Of a stretch of DNA of 18,727 nucleotides, positions 1 to 7,127 are shown one piece after another (position 1 is the stretch's first letter; every line of letters starts with the position of its first letter). A program made the position numbers and the translations under genes. Where the stretch lies: the NCBI GenBank assembly GCA_009693435.1, contig SHXF01000083.1:1-18727 (forward strand), written 5' to 3'. The notes beneath the pieces are model-generated. The model was not told the DNA's origin. It made no database searches and saw only the letters and a program-made list of their open reading frames with translations. The DNA is from Betaproteobacteria bacterium (GTDB lineage Bacteria > Pseudomonadota > Gammaproteobacteria > Burkholderiales > SG8-39).

Positions 1-285
1 CCGTAGCCGAATTCAAGGAACGCTACAATTGCCATTGGCGTCTCGAGAAGATGGGCTTCATGTCACCCCTTGAAGTCCGCCAGGCTTACGCCATGCGAAA
101 GGCGGCCTGAGTTGCAAAAGCGTGTCCAGACAATCGGAAGCGGTACAACGGGATAAACGAGTAAATACGGGTGCGCAGACGCCACACTCAGTTTGCATCG
201 CGCCTAATCTACCTATTTCTCTATCCCGCTCGATTTCCATAGCTGCTATGGCTCGCAATTTCAACCTAAGTCCGACAGGCTGCTA
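1..285 (+). mobile_element. Right end of an insertion sequence (rve/DDE type)
   Basis: This is the left edge of the window. It holds the end of a transposase gene (stop at 108-110) followed by about 175 bp of non-coding DNA. The following GNAT gene, read on the minus strand, loses its similarity at about 285-290 and runs straight into a stop, so the element boundary is placed there by inference. The sequence just inside the boundary (270-288) contains GTCCGACAGGCTGCTAG, which would be the terminal inverted repeat. The other end lies outside the window, so neither the repeat nor a target-site duplication can be confirmed. Confidence 0.5.
3..110 (+). CDS. Transposase C-terminal end (integrase core), partial
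   Basis: Only the last 35 codons are inside the window, reading in frame from base 3 to TGA at 108-110. The residues include FKERYN, then WRLEK, GF and SPLEVRQAY. This is the pattern seen at the extreme C-terminus of IS3/IS481-type transposases just after the rve (DDE) integrase core. The catalytic DDE residues lie upstream of the window. The enzyme would cut and join IS ends during transposition. Family assignment below the level of rve-type transposase is not possible from 35 residues. Confidence 0.6.
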   Translation, partial: VAEFKERYNCHWRLEKMGFMSPLEVRQAYAMRKAA

Positions 286-484
286 GCACCATGTCCTCCC
301 GCACCGCTACGAGGAGTTCCGAGTCCGCGGCACGGCCCCAGACGTCGGCGAATCTTGACAGCATCGTGTCCCAGCGCTCAGGCGGGAAGTGCGGCTGGTA
401 TTCCATATAAGCCGCGCGAATCGCAGCCGAGGCGGCGGCGAATTCATCCGGCCGGGCGTCGCGAATTTGGAGGGTGGCGTGCAC
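266..484 (-). pseudogene. GNAT acetyltransferase, N-terminal fragment cut by an IS
   Basis: The reading frame starts at a GTG at 484 and gives about 65 residues resembling the N-terminus of a GNAT acetyltransferase: IRDARPDEFAAASAAIRAAY, a PPERWDTMLSRF helix region, then ELLVAVRED, the start of the central sheet. After VREDMVLA the similarity stops and the frame closes within a few codons in DNA assigned to the IS end. The acetyl-CoA-binding segment (R/Q-x-x-G-x-G/A) is missing, so the product cannot be an active enzyme. No convincing Shine-Dalgarno precedes the GTG. It probably modified an amine or small molecule before disruption. The substrate is unknown. Confidence 0.6.
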
Positions 485-553
485 GAAATTACCAATTCTG
501 CTCGGACACGGACACGCTGTCCGCAGTGCGCCTCGTCCGACAGGTGAACCGGG

Positions 554-690
554 TCATTGACGGCTGTCTCCGCGCGGCAATCCCATGCCTTCGTTGAGGA
601 TCTCGGCGTGCAGGCGCGAACGGTCAAACTGCCCGGCGCCCAGTATATCGCGGAACGACTGCATCATCATGTTGCTGTCACGCCAGAACA
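554..690 (-). pseudogene. Fragment of an ornithine cyclodeaminase-family gene
   Basis: Read on the minus strand, this stretch encodes SNMMMQSFRDILGAGQFDRSRLHAEI and then drifts to a stop at 554-556. It matches the internal segment CNMTMQAFRDMLDAGQFDRSRLHAEI of the intact OCD-family gene at 1311-2330. Over about 84 bp (600-683 against 1498-1581) I count roughly ten differences. No start and no Rossmann segment are present, so this is a scrap of a second, diverged OCD paralogue. It lies directly downstream of the toxin gene, and the upstream part of this paralogue is missing. Confidence 0.7.
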
Positions 691-706
691 GTTTCGGCAC
701 AATCGG

Positions 707-1003
707 TCAACCGCGAAAGTTTTGCCGCGCCCTGAACCAACGCAGGATCCGCATTTCTCTATTCACGAATCGATAAGTGATGACGTGGCCCGTGTTCGGC
801 ACCGGGTATCGGCGAACACCCGGCGTCTCAGTTGGGGTCCCGATTCGGGGTTGAGACTGGATCAGTGTGACAGAACGGTCTACCCGTGCGAGTACCGCTT
901 CGGCGGTAAACGGGTCATCGGCCGAGATATGAGTCAGTGTGCTCTCGAGTGCGGCAAGCGCTAGCGCCGACCATCTAGCCGGCTTGCCTGTGCCGGCTGA
1001 CAT
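707..1003 (-). CDS. ParE/RelE-type toxin of a toxin-antitoxin pair
   Basis: A 98-residue protein with the RelE/ParE toxin pattern: ALAALESTLTHISADDPFTAEAVLARVDRSV (two N-terminal helices), IGTPTETPGVRRYPVPNTGHVITYRFV (central beta strands with the G-x-R-x-Y/V-P core), and MRILRWFRARQNFRG, the C-terminal strand with basic residues. ParE proteins poison DNA gyrase and RelE relatives cleave mRNA; sequence alone does not decide between them. The ATG at 1003 overlaps the end of the upstream antitoxin gene by 29 bp and lacks a clear Shine-Dalgarno, which suggests translational coupling. Length is normal for the family and the frame is intact. Confidence 0.82.
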   Translation of the reverse strand: MSAGTGKPARWSALALAALESTLTHISADDPFTAEAVLARVDRSVTLIQSQPRIGTPTETPGVRRYPVPNTGHVITYRFVNREMRILRWFRARQNFRG

Positions 1004-1229
1004 GCGATTCGACAGTGGATCGCGCCCGCCTCATCGCCTCTTTGTGCATGACGCTCTTGCCCGAGGCGAACTCCGCGTCTGCGGCAAGGTTTTCCCGCAC
1101 GTCCTCCTCGCAGGCTTCGAACCCATCGCGAAGGACAAACCGAAGCATGGCTTTCGGCGTGCGCCGCGCCTCGTCGGCGAGTCGTTCTAATCGATGCTGT
1201 TGCGCTTTAGTCAGTTTGAGCTGTGGCAT
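975..1229 (-). CDS. Antitoxin of the ParE-like pair
   Basis: An 84-residue protein beginning MPQLKLTKAQQHRLERLADEA. This looks like a ribbon-helix-helix style N-terminal strand and helix (DNA binding, autoregulation), followed by a charged stretch FEACEEDVRENLAADAEF and a helical tail that would wrap the toxin. Upstream in-frame starts at 1241 and 1304 exist. The ATG at 1227-1229 is preferred because family members begin close to this strand and a weak GGGA lies just upstream. The gene order antitoxin then toxin, with a 29-bp overlap, is typical of type II modules. The antitoxin family is assigned by pattern and context, not by a clear motif. Confidence 0.75.
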   Translation of the reverse strand: MPQLKLTKAQQHRLERLADEARRTPKAMLRFVLRDGFEACEEDVRENLAADAEFASGKSVMHKEAMRRARSTVESHVSRHRQAG

Positions 1230-1256
1230 GGTTCGTCCCATTGACACTACGGAAAT

Positions 1257-1262
1257 ATTATC
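1257..1262 (-). promoter_or_regulatory. Possible -10 element of the toxin-antitoxin operon
   Basis: On the minus strand this reads GATAAT, five of six matches to TATAAT, in a short AT-rich patch about 28 bp upstream of the antitoxin ATG. No convincing -35 hexamer lies 16-18 bp further upstream. Such modules are usually autoregulated at this point, but no clear operator palindrome was found. Confidence 0.28.
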
Positions 1263-1310
1263 ATCCTGGTCCCCGGCGCAGGCGGAATCGAAACACTGCC
1301 ACAAAGATTT

Positions 1311-2330
1311 TCAGTCCTGCGGCAACAACCCCGCTTGCGCCACGGCAGTAGGAAGCGGTATCCCGAGCCCCTGCTCGAGCGCCTTGCGATAGATCCACCA
1401 GGCGATGCCGATGTCCTGCGATACCAGGCCGGTGGTGTGGACGAGAATGCGCTCGTCGTCGCGCTCCCTGCCCGGCTTCTCTCCGGCGACCACTTCGCCG
1501 ATCTCGGCGTGCAGGCGGGAACGGTCGAACTGCCCGGCGTCGAGCATGTCGCGGAACGCCTGCATCGTCATGTTGCAGTCCCAGTCGTCGATCACCGTCT
1601 TGTCGAAACGCGCCCAGCCGGCCGGGTCCATCTCCCGGCGCGCGAGCGACACGAAGGTCGCGCCCCGCTTCACCCACGGCTCGCGGCTGACGACGTCGGT
1701 GCGGGTAGTGCCCCCGATCGCGAGATCGGCGCCGCGCACGACCTCTTCGACAGAGTCCACGGCGCGCACCGGTATGCCGAGTTTCGCCGACCACTTTTTC
1801 GCGAAAGCGGCGCGCGTCTCGGGCCGGCGCGAGGTGCAGAGGATCTGCTCGAAGGTGTACAGCTGCCTCAGGCAGCGCAGGCAGTTCTCGCCCATGGTGC
1901 CGACGCCCACCAGCCCGAGCGTCTTCGGCGTCCCGGGCCCGAGCCAGCGCAGAGCCACGATCGCCGCGGCCGCGCTGCGAATCGCGTAGGTCCAGTGCTC
2001 GTCGAGGATCGCGAGCGGCCGCGCAGTGCGCGGATCGGCCAGGACGATGTAGCGCGCGCAGTCGAGCCTGCCGACGGTGTTCAGCTCGCCGTCGTCGTAA
2101 TACGAGTAAAGCCGCACGCCTGCGACCGGCGCGTCCTCCAGCACCGCCGTCTTCACATGCCAGTGATTGTGCAGCGGGCTGCCTGTGTCGAGCTTCTGGC
2201 TCGGCGGGTTCGACCAGCGCACCGATTTGCGGGCGTGCATCCGGTACACGTCCTCGCAGATTGACATGGCATCGGCGACCGCGAGCAGCTTTACGGTCGT
2301 CGCGTAATCAATGAATAGAACACTGTCCAT
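1311..2330 (-). CDS. Ornithine cyclodeaminase / mu-crystallin family dehydrogenase
   Basis: A 339-residue protein of the OCD/mu-crystallin family, full length. Members are NAD(P)-dependent deaminases, imine reductases or amino-acid/opine dehydrogenases. Visible features are HVKTAV with the conserved lysine near residue 60, YAIRSAAAAIVALRWL with the conserved arginine near 118, and a Rossmann dinucleotide loop GLVGVGTMGENC at about 139-150. The start MDSVLFIDYA at 2330 is chosen because the longer frame would overlap the upstream cupin gene, and GAGG overlapping the cupin stop sits just ahead of it. It is the second gene of a two-gene unit with a 7-bp gap. The exact substrate is not predictable, and true ornithine cyclodeaminase activity should not be assumed. 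Confidence 0.85.
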   Translation of the reverse strand: MDSVLFIDYATTVKLLAVADAMSICEDVYRMHARKSVRWSNPPSQKLDTGSPLHNHWHVKTAVLEDAPVAGVRLYSYYDDGELNTVGRLDCARYIVLADPRTARPLAILDEHWTYAIRSAAAAIVALRWLGPGTPKTLGLVGVGTMGENCLRCLRQLYTFEQILCTSRRPETRAAFAKKWSAKLGIPVRAVDSVEEVVRGADLAIGGTTRTDVVSREPWVKRGATFVSLARREMDPAGWARFDKTVIDDWDCNMTMQAFRDMLDAGQFDRSRLHAEIGEVVAGEKPGRERDDERILVHTTGLVSQDIGIAWWIYRKALEQGLGIPLPTAVAQAGLLPQD

Positions 2331-2337
2331 CCGCGCC

Positions 2338-2721
2338 TCAGTTCTCAGGGACGAAATCGAACGCGGGCCCGGCCGGCGAGTAGATCTCGTAGATGACCAG
2401 TTCGCGCGCCGAGACGTTACTGAGCGAGTGACGCAGCCCGGCGGGTATGAACACGACATCATCCGCAACAATTCGGTGCACCGCGCGATGCGCTTCGTCT
2501 TCGATGGTGAGCTCCCCTTCCCCGGACTTCACGATGTAGACGTTGTCCGACACGGTGTGGCGATGCACGCGGCCGCGGGGTCCCTTGGGGGCGAGGACGT
2601 TGATGTGGACGTCGAGATTGTCCGTTCCCTGCCCGGCGTCGACCAGCCTGATCGTGTCGCCGCGCCCGGGCTCCAGCGACGACCGCGGGGCGGTGGCCGG
2701 CTTGACGATGCAAAATCCCAC
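2338..2721 (-). CDS. Small cupin-domain protein
   Basis: A single-domain cupin of about 127 residues. Cupin motif 1 appears as GRVHRHTVSDNVYIVKSGEGELTI, with the two metal-ligand histidines and a later acidic position partly replaced by the SDN stretch. Motif 2 appears as VFIPAGLRHSLSNVS, with the third histidine. Such proteins bind a metal and act as small isomerases, dioxygenases or ligand-binding partners. Two starts are possible: GTG at 2721, with AGGAG about 6 nt upstream, and ATG at 2736, whose nearest purine run is too close. The GTG is preferred. The stop is 7 bp before the OCD-family gene, so the two are probably co-transcribed. Confidence 0.78.
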   Translation of the reverse strand: MGFCIVKPATAPRSSLEPGRGDTIRLVDAGQGTDNLDVHINVLAPKGPRGRVHRHTVSDNVYIVKSGEGELTIEDEAHRAVHRIVADDVVFIPAGLRHSLSNVSARELVIYEIYSPAGPAFDFVPEN

Positions 2722-2738
2722 GTTCGATCTCCTCATCC

Positions 2739-2761
2739 TTGCGCACGTTGATTGCGTGCAA
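2739..2761. promoter_or_regulatory. Imperfect inverted repeat upstream of the cupin-OCD unit
   Basis: GCACG at 2743-2747 is mirrored by CGTGC at 2755-2759, with TTGC and GCAA flanking outside (2739-2742 and 2758-2761, the latter overlapping the inner arm). It lies in the divergent region between the cupin gene and the amidohydrolase, a usual place for an operator. No regulator gene is in the window, so which protein would bind it is unknown. Confidence 0.25.
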
Positions 2762-2857
2762 ATGATAGTGCGAATTTCAGGCAGTGCACATCCGGACGCC
2801 ATTGTATTTTCCGGATCCCGGCCTGCCGGTTTCACGCAATCGCGCGCCCCAAAGTCA

Positions 2858-2887
2858 TTGACACGTGCCGGCCAACGAAGCGAGAAT
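2858..2887 (+). promoter_or_regulatory. Predicted sigma-70 promoter for the amidohydrolase
   Basis: A perfect -35 hexamer TTGACA (2858-2863) is followed after 18 bp by GAGAAT (2882-2887), which has four matches to TATAAT. Transcription would start near 2894, leaving a leader of about 100 nt before the ATG at 2997. Confidence 0.42.
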
Positions 2888-2996
2888 CAATGTGTACCCG
2901 CGGCCCCGCAAGGGTGTTCTCCCAAAGACCCCGAATCTCGGTTCAGTCGCCGGCCGGTTCATCGAAACAGATTGCGAACCCTCTGGAGGGCAAGCC

Positions 2997-4100
2997 ATGG
3001 CTACGACAACGCAGGCGAGCGGCAGCAACGACGAAATCCTGATCTCCGCGGACTCGCATGTCATGGAGCCGCCGACGATGCTGAAGGAACGAGTCGCGCC
3101 GGCTTTCAGGGACCGTGCCCCGTTGTTGCCGCAGTTCAAGCTCGGCGAGGGCTTTCAAGGTCATCCGGGCGGCAGCGACCCGAACCACAGGCTCACGGAA
3201 ATGGAGACCGACGGCCTCAGGGGCGAGGTGCTCTATCCGACCAATCTTCTGCCCCACTTCGGCATGGACGATGCCAGCCTGCAACAGGCCTGCTTCCGCG
3301 CCTACAACGACTGGTTGATCGAGTATTGCGGCGCGTCGCCCGAGCGCCTGATCGGCATCGCGCTGATATCCGTCTACGACATCGATGTCGCCGTACAAGA
3401 GTTGGAGCGCTGCGCAAGAGCCGGCTTGAAAGGCTCGATCATCTGGCAGGCGCCGCATGCGGATCTCCCGTTTCACTCCGCCCACTACAATAAATTCTGG
3501 GCTGCATCGCAGGATCTGAACATGCCGGTAAGCCTGCACATTCTCACCGGCCATGGCTACCACAAGAAGGATGGCTTCTATGAAGTTCAGGGCATCGAGC
3601 ATTACCGGGCGAGCGTCAACCTGAAACTAAAGGAAATCTCCGATGCTTTTTTCGAGCTGATTTTCTACGGCGTACTCGATCGCTATCCCGGCCTGAAGTT
3701 CGTCAGCGTCGAGAACGAAATCAGCTGGCTGCCGTTCATGCTCCAGCAATGGGACTATTACTACCGCAGGTTCCGCGGCATCAATCAGCCTCCCATCAGC
3801 AGGGATCCGAGCGAATATTTCGCGGGCCAGCTTTTCGGAACCTTCTTCAGGGATACGGTTGCCGGCCATGACTTCGAATGGTGGGGCCAGGATAATTGCA
3901 TGTGGTCGAACGACTATCCCCATCAGAATTCGACCTGGCCCGAGTCGCGCAAGCGCATCGAGCAGGACCTGGGGCGCCTCTCGCCCGAAACGAGGCGCAA
4001 GCTGGTCTGCGACAATGTCGCGAAACTGTACAAGCTCGATATGCGGCAGCTTGGCAGGCCGCAGGCTTCCACGACGGCGAAGGCCGCTGTGGCTGCGTAG
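2997..4100 (+). CDS. Amidohydrolase family 2 (ACMSD-like) metal-dependent hydrolase
   Basis: A 367-residue protein of the amidohydrolase_2 group (TIM-barrel hydrolases and decarboxylases related to ACMSD and gamma-resorcylate decarboxylase). The N-terminal metal motif reads SADSHVMEPP, with Asp19 and His21 in the usual D/H-x-H place. A later barrel histidine is seen at VSLHILTG (His181), an acidic strand end at SVENEISWLP (about 238-246), and the final metal-site aspartate in WSNDYPHQNSTWP (Asp306). Length fits the family. The ATG at 2997 is chosen for GGAGGG 6 bp upstream; the frame is open further upstream without support. The Bug receptor gene follows after 100 bp, suggesting a receptor-enzyme pair. 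Substrate is likely an aromatic or related carboxylate (inference). Confidence 0.87.
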   Translation: MATTTQASGSNDEILISADSHVMEPPTMLKERVAPAFRDRAPLLPQFKLGEGFQGHPGGSDPNHRLTEMETDGLRGEVLYPTNLLPHFGMDDASLQQACFRAYNDWLIEYCGASPERLIGIALISVYDIDVAVQELERCARAGLKGSIIWQAPHADLPFHSAHYNKFWAASQDLNMPVSLHILTGHGYHKKDGFYEVQGIEHYRASVNLKLKEISDAFFELIFYGVLDRYPGLKFVSVENEISWLPFMLQQWDYYYRRFRGINQPPISRDPSEYFAGQLFGTFFRDTVAGHDFEWWGQDNCMWSNDYPHQNSTWPESRKRIEQDLGRLSPETRRKLVCDNVAKLYKLDMRQLGRPQASTTAKAAVAA

Positions 4101-4200
4101 GCCGCACACTGAGACGCAAGCGATCGGAGGAATGCCGAAGGCCGGGCCTGTGTTCGGCGGGCGATCCCGATCAATGTACATCGAGCAGGATTAACCACAC

Positions 4201-5187
4201 ATGTCAGCCGGGAATCGCAATCGGCAAATGCTCGCGGCAATGGCGCTCATCGCAATCGCAGTGGCGTCGCTGCCCTCGGCCCGCGCTCAACCCTATCCGA
4301 ACAGGCCGCTACGACTGGTCGTGCCCTTCACGCCCGGCGGAAGCAACGACATCCTTGCCCGCATCCTGGGGCAGAAAATGAGCGAAAGCCTGGGCCAGCC
4401 GGTGATCATCGACAATCGGCCAGGCGCAGCCGGAACGATAGGAGTCGATTCGGTCGTGAAATCCGCGCCCGACGGTTACACCCTGATCATCGGCTCGCTC
4501 AGCACGATGGCCATCCACGTGAGCGCGTATCCAAGGCGTGCATTCGACCCGGTGAAGAATCTCGCGCCGATCACGCAGGTCGCGACCGGCCCGCTGGTGC
4601 TGGCGGTCAATTCCTCGCTTCCAGTCAGGTCCGTGAAGGAGTTGATCGAGTACGCGAAACCCAGGCCGGGCCAGCTCAATTTCAGCACCTCGGGCAAGGG
4701 CAGCGTGCTGCACCTCGGCGTGGAGCTGTTGAAGCTGATGGCAAAGGTCGATCTCGTGCATGTGCCGTACAAAGGCGGCGGCCAGGCGGTCAACGCCCTG
4801 GTTGCAAACGAGGTGCAGCTTCACCTCAACGACCTGGCGCCGTTGCTGCCCTTTGTCAAATCGGGGGCGGTGCGCGCGCTCGCGGTCACGAGCGGCCAGC
4901 GCTCCTTGCTCGTCCCCGACCTGCCGACGATCGCGGAGTCGGTGCCCGGATATGACGCAACCTCCTGGTACGGCATCTTCGGCCCCGGGGAACTGCCGCG
5001 GGACATCGTGACGAAGCTCAATGCCGAGATCGCGAAGCTCCTTCACAGCCCGGATATCAAGGAACGCTTCAACGGGCTCGGCATCGAACCAGTCAGCAGC
5101 TCACCCGAAGAATTCGCGAAATATATCCGCGCCGAAATCGACAAGTGGGCGATCGTCGTGAAGGCGTCCGGCGCCGAGGCGGAATGA
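4201..5187 (+). CDS. TTT-family (Bug) periplasmic substrate-binding protein, copy A
   Basis: A 328-residue extracytoplasmic solute receptor of the tripartite tricarboxylate transporter class. The N-terminus is a signal peptide (basic MSAGNRNRQ, hydrophobic LAAMALIAIAVASL, then SARAQ cleavage region). The mature part starts PYPNRPLRLVVPFTPGGSND, the family hallmark, followed by GQPVIIDNRPGAAG, the APDGYTLIIG strand, VHVPYKGGG, and a C-terminal WAIVVKASGAEAE. It binds an organic anion in the periplasm and normally hands it to TctA/TctB-type membrane partners, which are absent here. AGGA about 10 nt upstream supports the start. It follows the amidohydrolase on the same strand and is a near-duplicate of the gene at 7932-8921. 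Confidence 0.93.
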   Translation: MSAGNRNRQMLAAMALIAIAVASLPSARAQPYPNRPLRLVVPFTPGGSNDILARILGQKMSESLGQPVIIDNRPGAAGTIGVDSVVKSAPDGYTLIIGSLSTMAIHVSAYPRRAFDPVKNLAPITQVATGPLVLAVNSSLPVRSVKELIEYAKPRPGQLNFSTSGKGSVLHLGVELLKLMAKVDLVHVPYKGGGQAVNALVANEVQLHLNDLAPLLPFVKSGAVRALAVTSGQRSLLVPDLPTIAESVPGYDATSWYGIFGPGELPRDIVTKLNAEIAKLLHSPDIKERFNGLGIEPVSSSPEEFAKYIRAEIDKWAIVVKASGAEAE

Positions 5188-5189
5188 GC

Positions 5190-5215
5190 ACGGGACCCGC
5201 TGGTCCGGGTCCCGT
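5190..5215. terminator. Hairpin after receptor copy A
   Basis: A perfect 10-bp stem, ACGGGACCCG (5190-5199) and CGGGTCCCGT (5206-5215), with a 6-nt loop, starts 2 bp after the stop codon. No T-run follows, so it is not a classic Rho-independent terminator. It may protect mRNA ends or end transcription from both sides, since the duplicated original sits between convergent genes. Confidence 0.5.
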
Positions 5216-5226
5216 CTGAACTCCAA

Positions 5227-5364
5227 TCACACGGCCGGCTTGCCGCCAAAGCGCTCCCGCCAGTGCGGCGGCACTTCCGTATTGAAGACGTTGTCCGGCA
5301 GTTCGCCCCTGAGCACCTTCAGCACCGAGCGCATCGCCCACTTCATGCCGGGGTACAGGCCGCT
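5227..5364 (-). pseudogene. C-terminal fragment of a D-2-hydroxyacid dehydrogenase gene
   Basis: This stretch corresponds to 8961-9098, the last ~46 codons and stop of the intact dehydrogenase at 8961-10031. It carries the same ending (ERFGGKPAV then TGA) with scattered substitutions. It was carried along when the neighbouring receptor gene was duplicated, and everything upstream is replaced by a different, decayed receptor gene from about 5365. It cannot encode a functional enzyme because it has neither the NAD-binding fold nor any catalytic residue. Confidence 0.85.
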
Positions 5365-5372
5365 GCGGCCAT

Positions 5373-5827
5373 GTGCTTTTTTTAGCCGATAACTGGCATC
5401 TTGCGATCAATCCGTACCTGTTTTCCAGACTTCCCTGCGACCCGGTGAAGAATTTCGCGCCGGTGAGTCGGTTTGCCAGTAGTCCGTTTTTTCTGAAGGT
5501 CCAGCCATCCTCCCACGTCAATACTTTGCCGGAGCTGGTCGCACGGGCCAGGGCCATCCGGGGACAGCTCAACTACGGCTCTTCAGGATCGGCAGCGTCC
5601 ACCATGTCTTTACGGAGTCCGTCAAAACAGCGCTATGTGTCGAAATCGTGCACGTATCCTGCAAAGGGGCGCCCCGTGGAGTGCTCACGCTTATTGGTGG
5701 TGAGATCTCGCTTCCGGCTATCGTCCTCCCCAATTCCGGCCCGCCCGAGGCCTACGCCGACAGCCTTCGTCGTGCCCTCGAGAAATTCGCGATGGCGGTG
5801 AAGGTACCCGGCGCCAAAGCTAAGTAA
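5373..5827 (+). pseudogene. Decayed TTT-family substrate-binding protein
   Basis: The stretch opens in frame with LADNWHLAINPYLF and LPCDPVKNFAPVSRFASSPF, the central region of a Bug receptor (usually Y/F-DP-x-KDFAPV). It continues through LPELVARARAIRGQLNYGSSGSA before the frame is lost near 5600. Shifted-frame pieces follow (EIVHVSCKGAP, corresponding to VHVPYKGG), and the end reads PEAYADSLRRALEKFAMAVKVPGAKAK with a stop at 5825-5827, a typical receptor C-terminus. The N-terminal signal peptide and first lobe are missing, replaced at about 5365 by the end of the duplicated block. Several frameshifts and an internal deletion show it is dead. Confidence 0.8.
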
Positions 5828-5894
5828 GATTGATTTTTGATCGGCCCAAGGCTTACGTTCATGAAAATCGCGCAATATCCACTGGGAGAAATCC

Positions 5895-6974
5895 ATGGCC
5901 ACAGCAATTGCAATTGAACCCTCGCCGTTGTCGCCCGGCCCGGTCGGAGGCCCCGCGGCGTGGAAACGCCCGGAGATGGACCGACAGCGCGACTGGCTCC
6001 ACGTATTCACACTGGACGAACTCGAAGAAATCGATGCCGCGGTGAGCCGGCACTTTGCCGACCGGCGGGAGATGGGCGACATCTCGCCCGCGACCTTCCG
6101 GTTGCCGGCGTTCGCGAAGAAGCTTGCTGGCTTTCTGGAGGACATTCTGCGCGGGCGAGGATTCATCATGCTGCGCGGATTTCCCGTGGAGCGTTACAGC
6201 ATGGCCGAGGCCGCCGTCGCCTATCTCGGCATCGGCTCACATCTGGGCAGCTTTCGCTCGCAGAATGCGAAGGGCCACCTCCTCGGCCATGTGTACGATC
6301 ATGGCTTCGACATACGAAAACCGACGACGCGTTACTACCAGACCAACCGCGAGATCAGGTACCACAGCGACTCCTGCGATATCGTCGGCCTGCTATGCTG
6401 GAGAACATCGAAGTCGGGCGGCGAGAGCCGGATCGTCAGTTCGGTCACTCTGCACGACGAGATGCTGCGCCGCCGTCCCGATCTATGGCGGGAGCTTTTC
6501 AATGCGTTCCCCAGCGATCGGCGCGGGGAAGTGCCGCCTGGCATGCTGCCGTGGTTCGAGCTGTCCATCTTCAATTGGTACGCCGGGAAACTTACGGTCT
6601 GGAACTCATCGGAATATATCGACTACGCGCAGGAAAACCATCCGGAGGCGCGGCGGCTCACCGGCGCCGAGTACGAAGCGCGCGCTTACCTCAGCAAGCT
6701 CTGCAACGACCCCGAGTTGAACCTCACCATCGAGTTTCGTCCCGGGGATATGCAGTTCCTGCACAACCACCAGATCTCGCACAGCCGCACGGATTTCGAA
6801 GACTGGCCGGAGCCGGAGCGCCGCCGCCACCTCCTGCGCCTTTGGCTCTCGCCAGCCAGCGACCGGCCACTGCCCCCGGCGTTCGCGCAGCGCTACGGTT
6901 CGGTCGTTCCTGGCGAGCGCGGGGGAATCATCACCGAGAACACGACTCTTACTTTTGTTCTGGAGCAGGAGTGA
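5895..6974 (+). CDS. TauD/TfdA-type Fe(II)/2-oxoglutarate dioxygenase
   Basis: A 359-residue protein with the TauD/TfdA fold. The iron facial triad is visible: His157-x-Asp159 in IRYHSDSCDIVGLL and the distal His296 in FLHNHQISHSRTDFED. The arginine that holds the 2-oxoglutarate carboxylate lies in RRHLLRLWLSP (Arg311 or Arg315). Such enzymes use O2 and 2-oxoglutarate to hydroxylate or cleave C-S, C-O or C-N bonds of small organic acids. The ATG at 5895 has GGGAGAA 4-5 nt upstream, and the frame is intact. It sits alone between two dead receptor genes. It probably once worked with one of them (inference), perhaps supplied now by another receptor. The substrate is unknown. Confidence 0.9.
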   Translation: MATAIAIEPSPLSPGPVGGPAAWKRPEMDRQRDWLHVFTLDELEEIDAAVSRHFADRREMGDISPATFRLPAFAKKLAGFLEDILRGRGFIMLRGFPVERYSMAEAAVAYLGIGSHLGSFRSQNAKGHLLGHVYDHGFDIRKPTTRYYQTNREIRYHSDSCDIVGLLCWRTSKSGGESRIVSSVTLHDEMLRRRPDLWRELFNAFPSDRRGEVPPGMLPWFELSIFNWYAGKLTVWNSSEYIDYAQENHPEARRLTGAEYEARAYLSKLCNDPELNLTIEFRPGDMQFLHNHQISHSRTDFEDWPEPERRRHLLRLWLSPASDRPLPPAFAQRYGSVVPGERGGIITENTTLTFVLEQE

Positions 6975-7127
6975 TGCGGGCCGGCAAGTCATTTTCCGAG
7001 CGCAGCGCGATGCCAGGCTGGTGCGGCGGCGGACTCGGGGGCTGGATTCATTTCGATCCACGCACTGCTGATTTTCGTTGGAGGATAGTCCGCTCTGCCA
7101 ATTTAAACAGAGTATCAACGCCGCGGC

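Larger units (their letters stand above)
4144..5364. repeat. Segmental duplication, copy A
   Basis: This block matches 7875-9098. It includes about 57 bp upstream of the receptor gene, the whole receptor gene, a 10-bp-stem hairpin, and the last ~138 bp of a convergent dehydrogenase gene. Similarity stops after AGGCCGCT at 5364. The length difference (1221 against 1224 bp) equals one codon in the receptor. The 3' third is nearly identical, while the 5' part has more substitutions. Confidence 0.9.

Noticed and set aside
270..544. Ten-base direct repeat GTCCGACAGG at 270-279 and 535-544 as IS target duplication
   Set aside because: It is too far inside one flank and too short in a GC-rich region to support an insertion boundary.
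1335..2264. Plus-strand open frame of 309 codons
   Set aside because: It mirrors the OCD-family gene and shows the composition of an antisense shadow.
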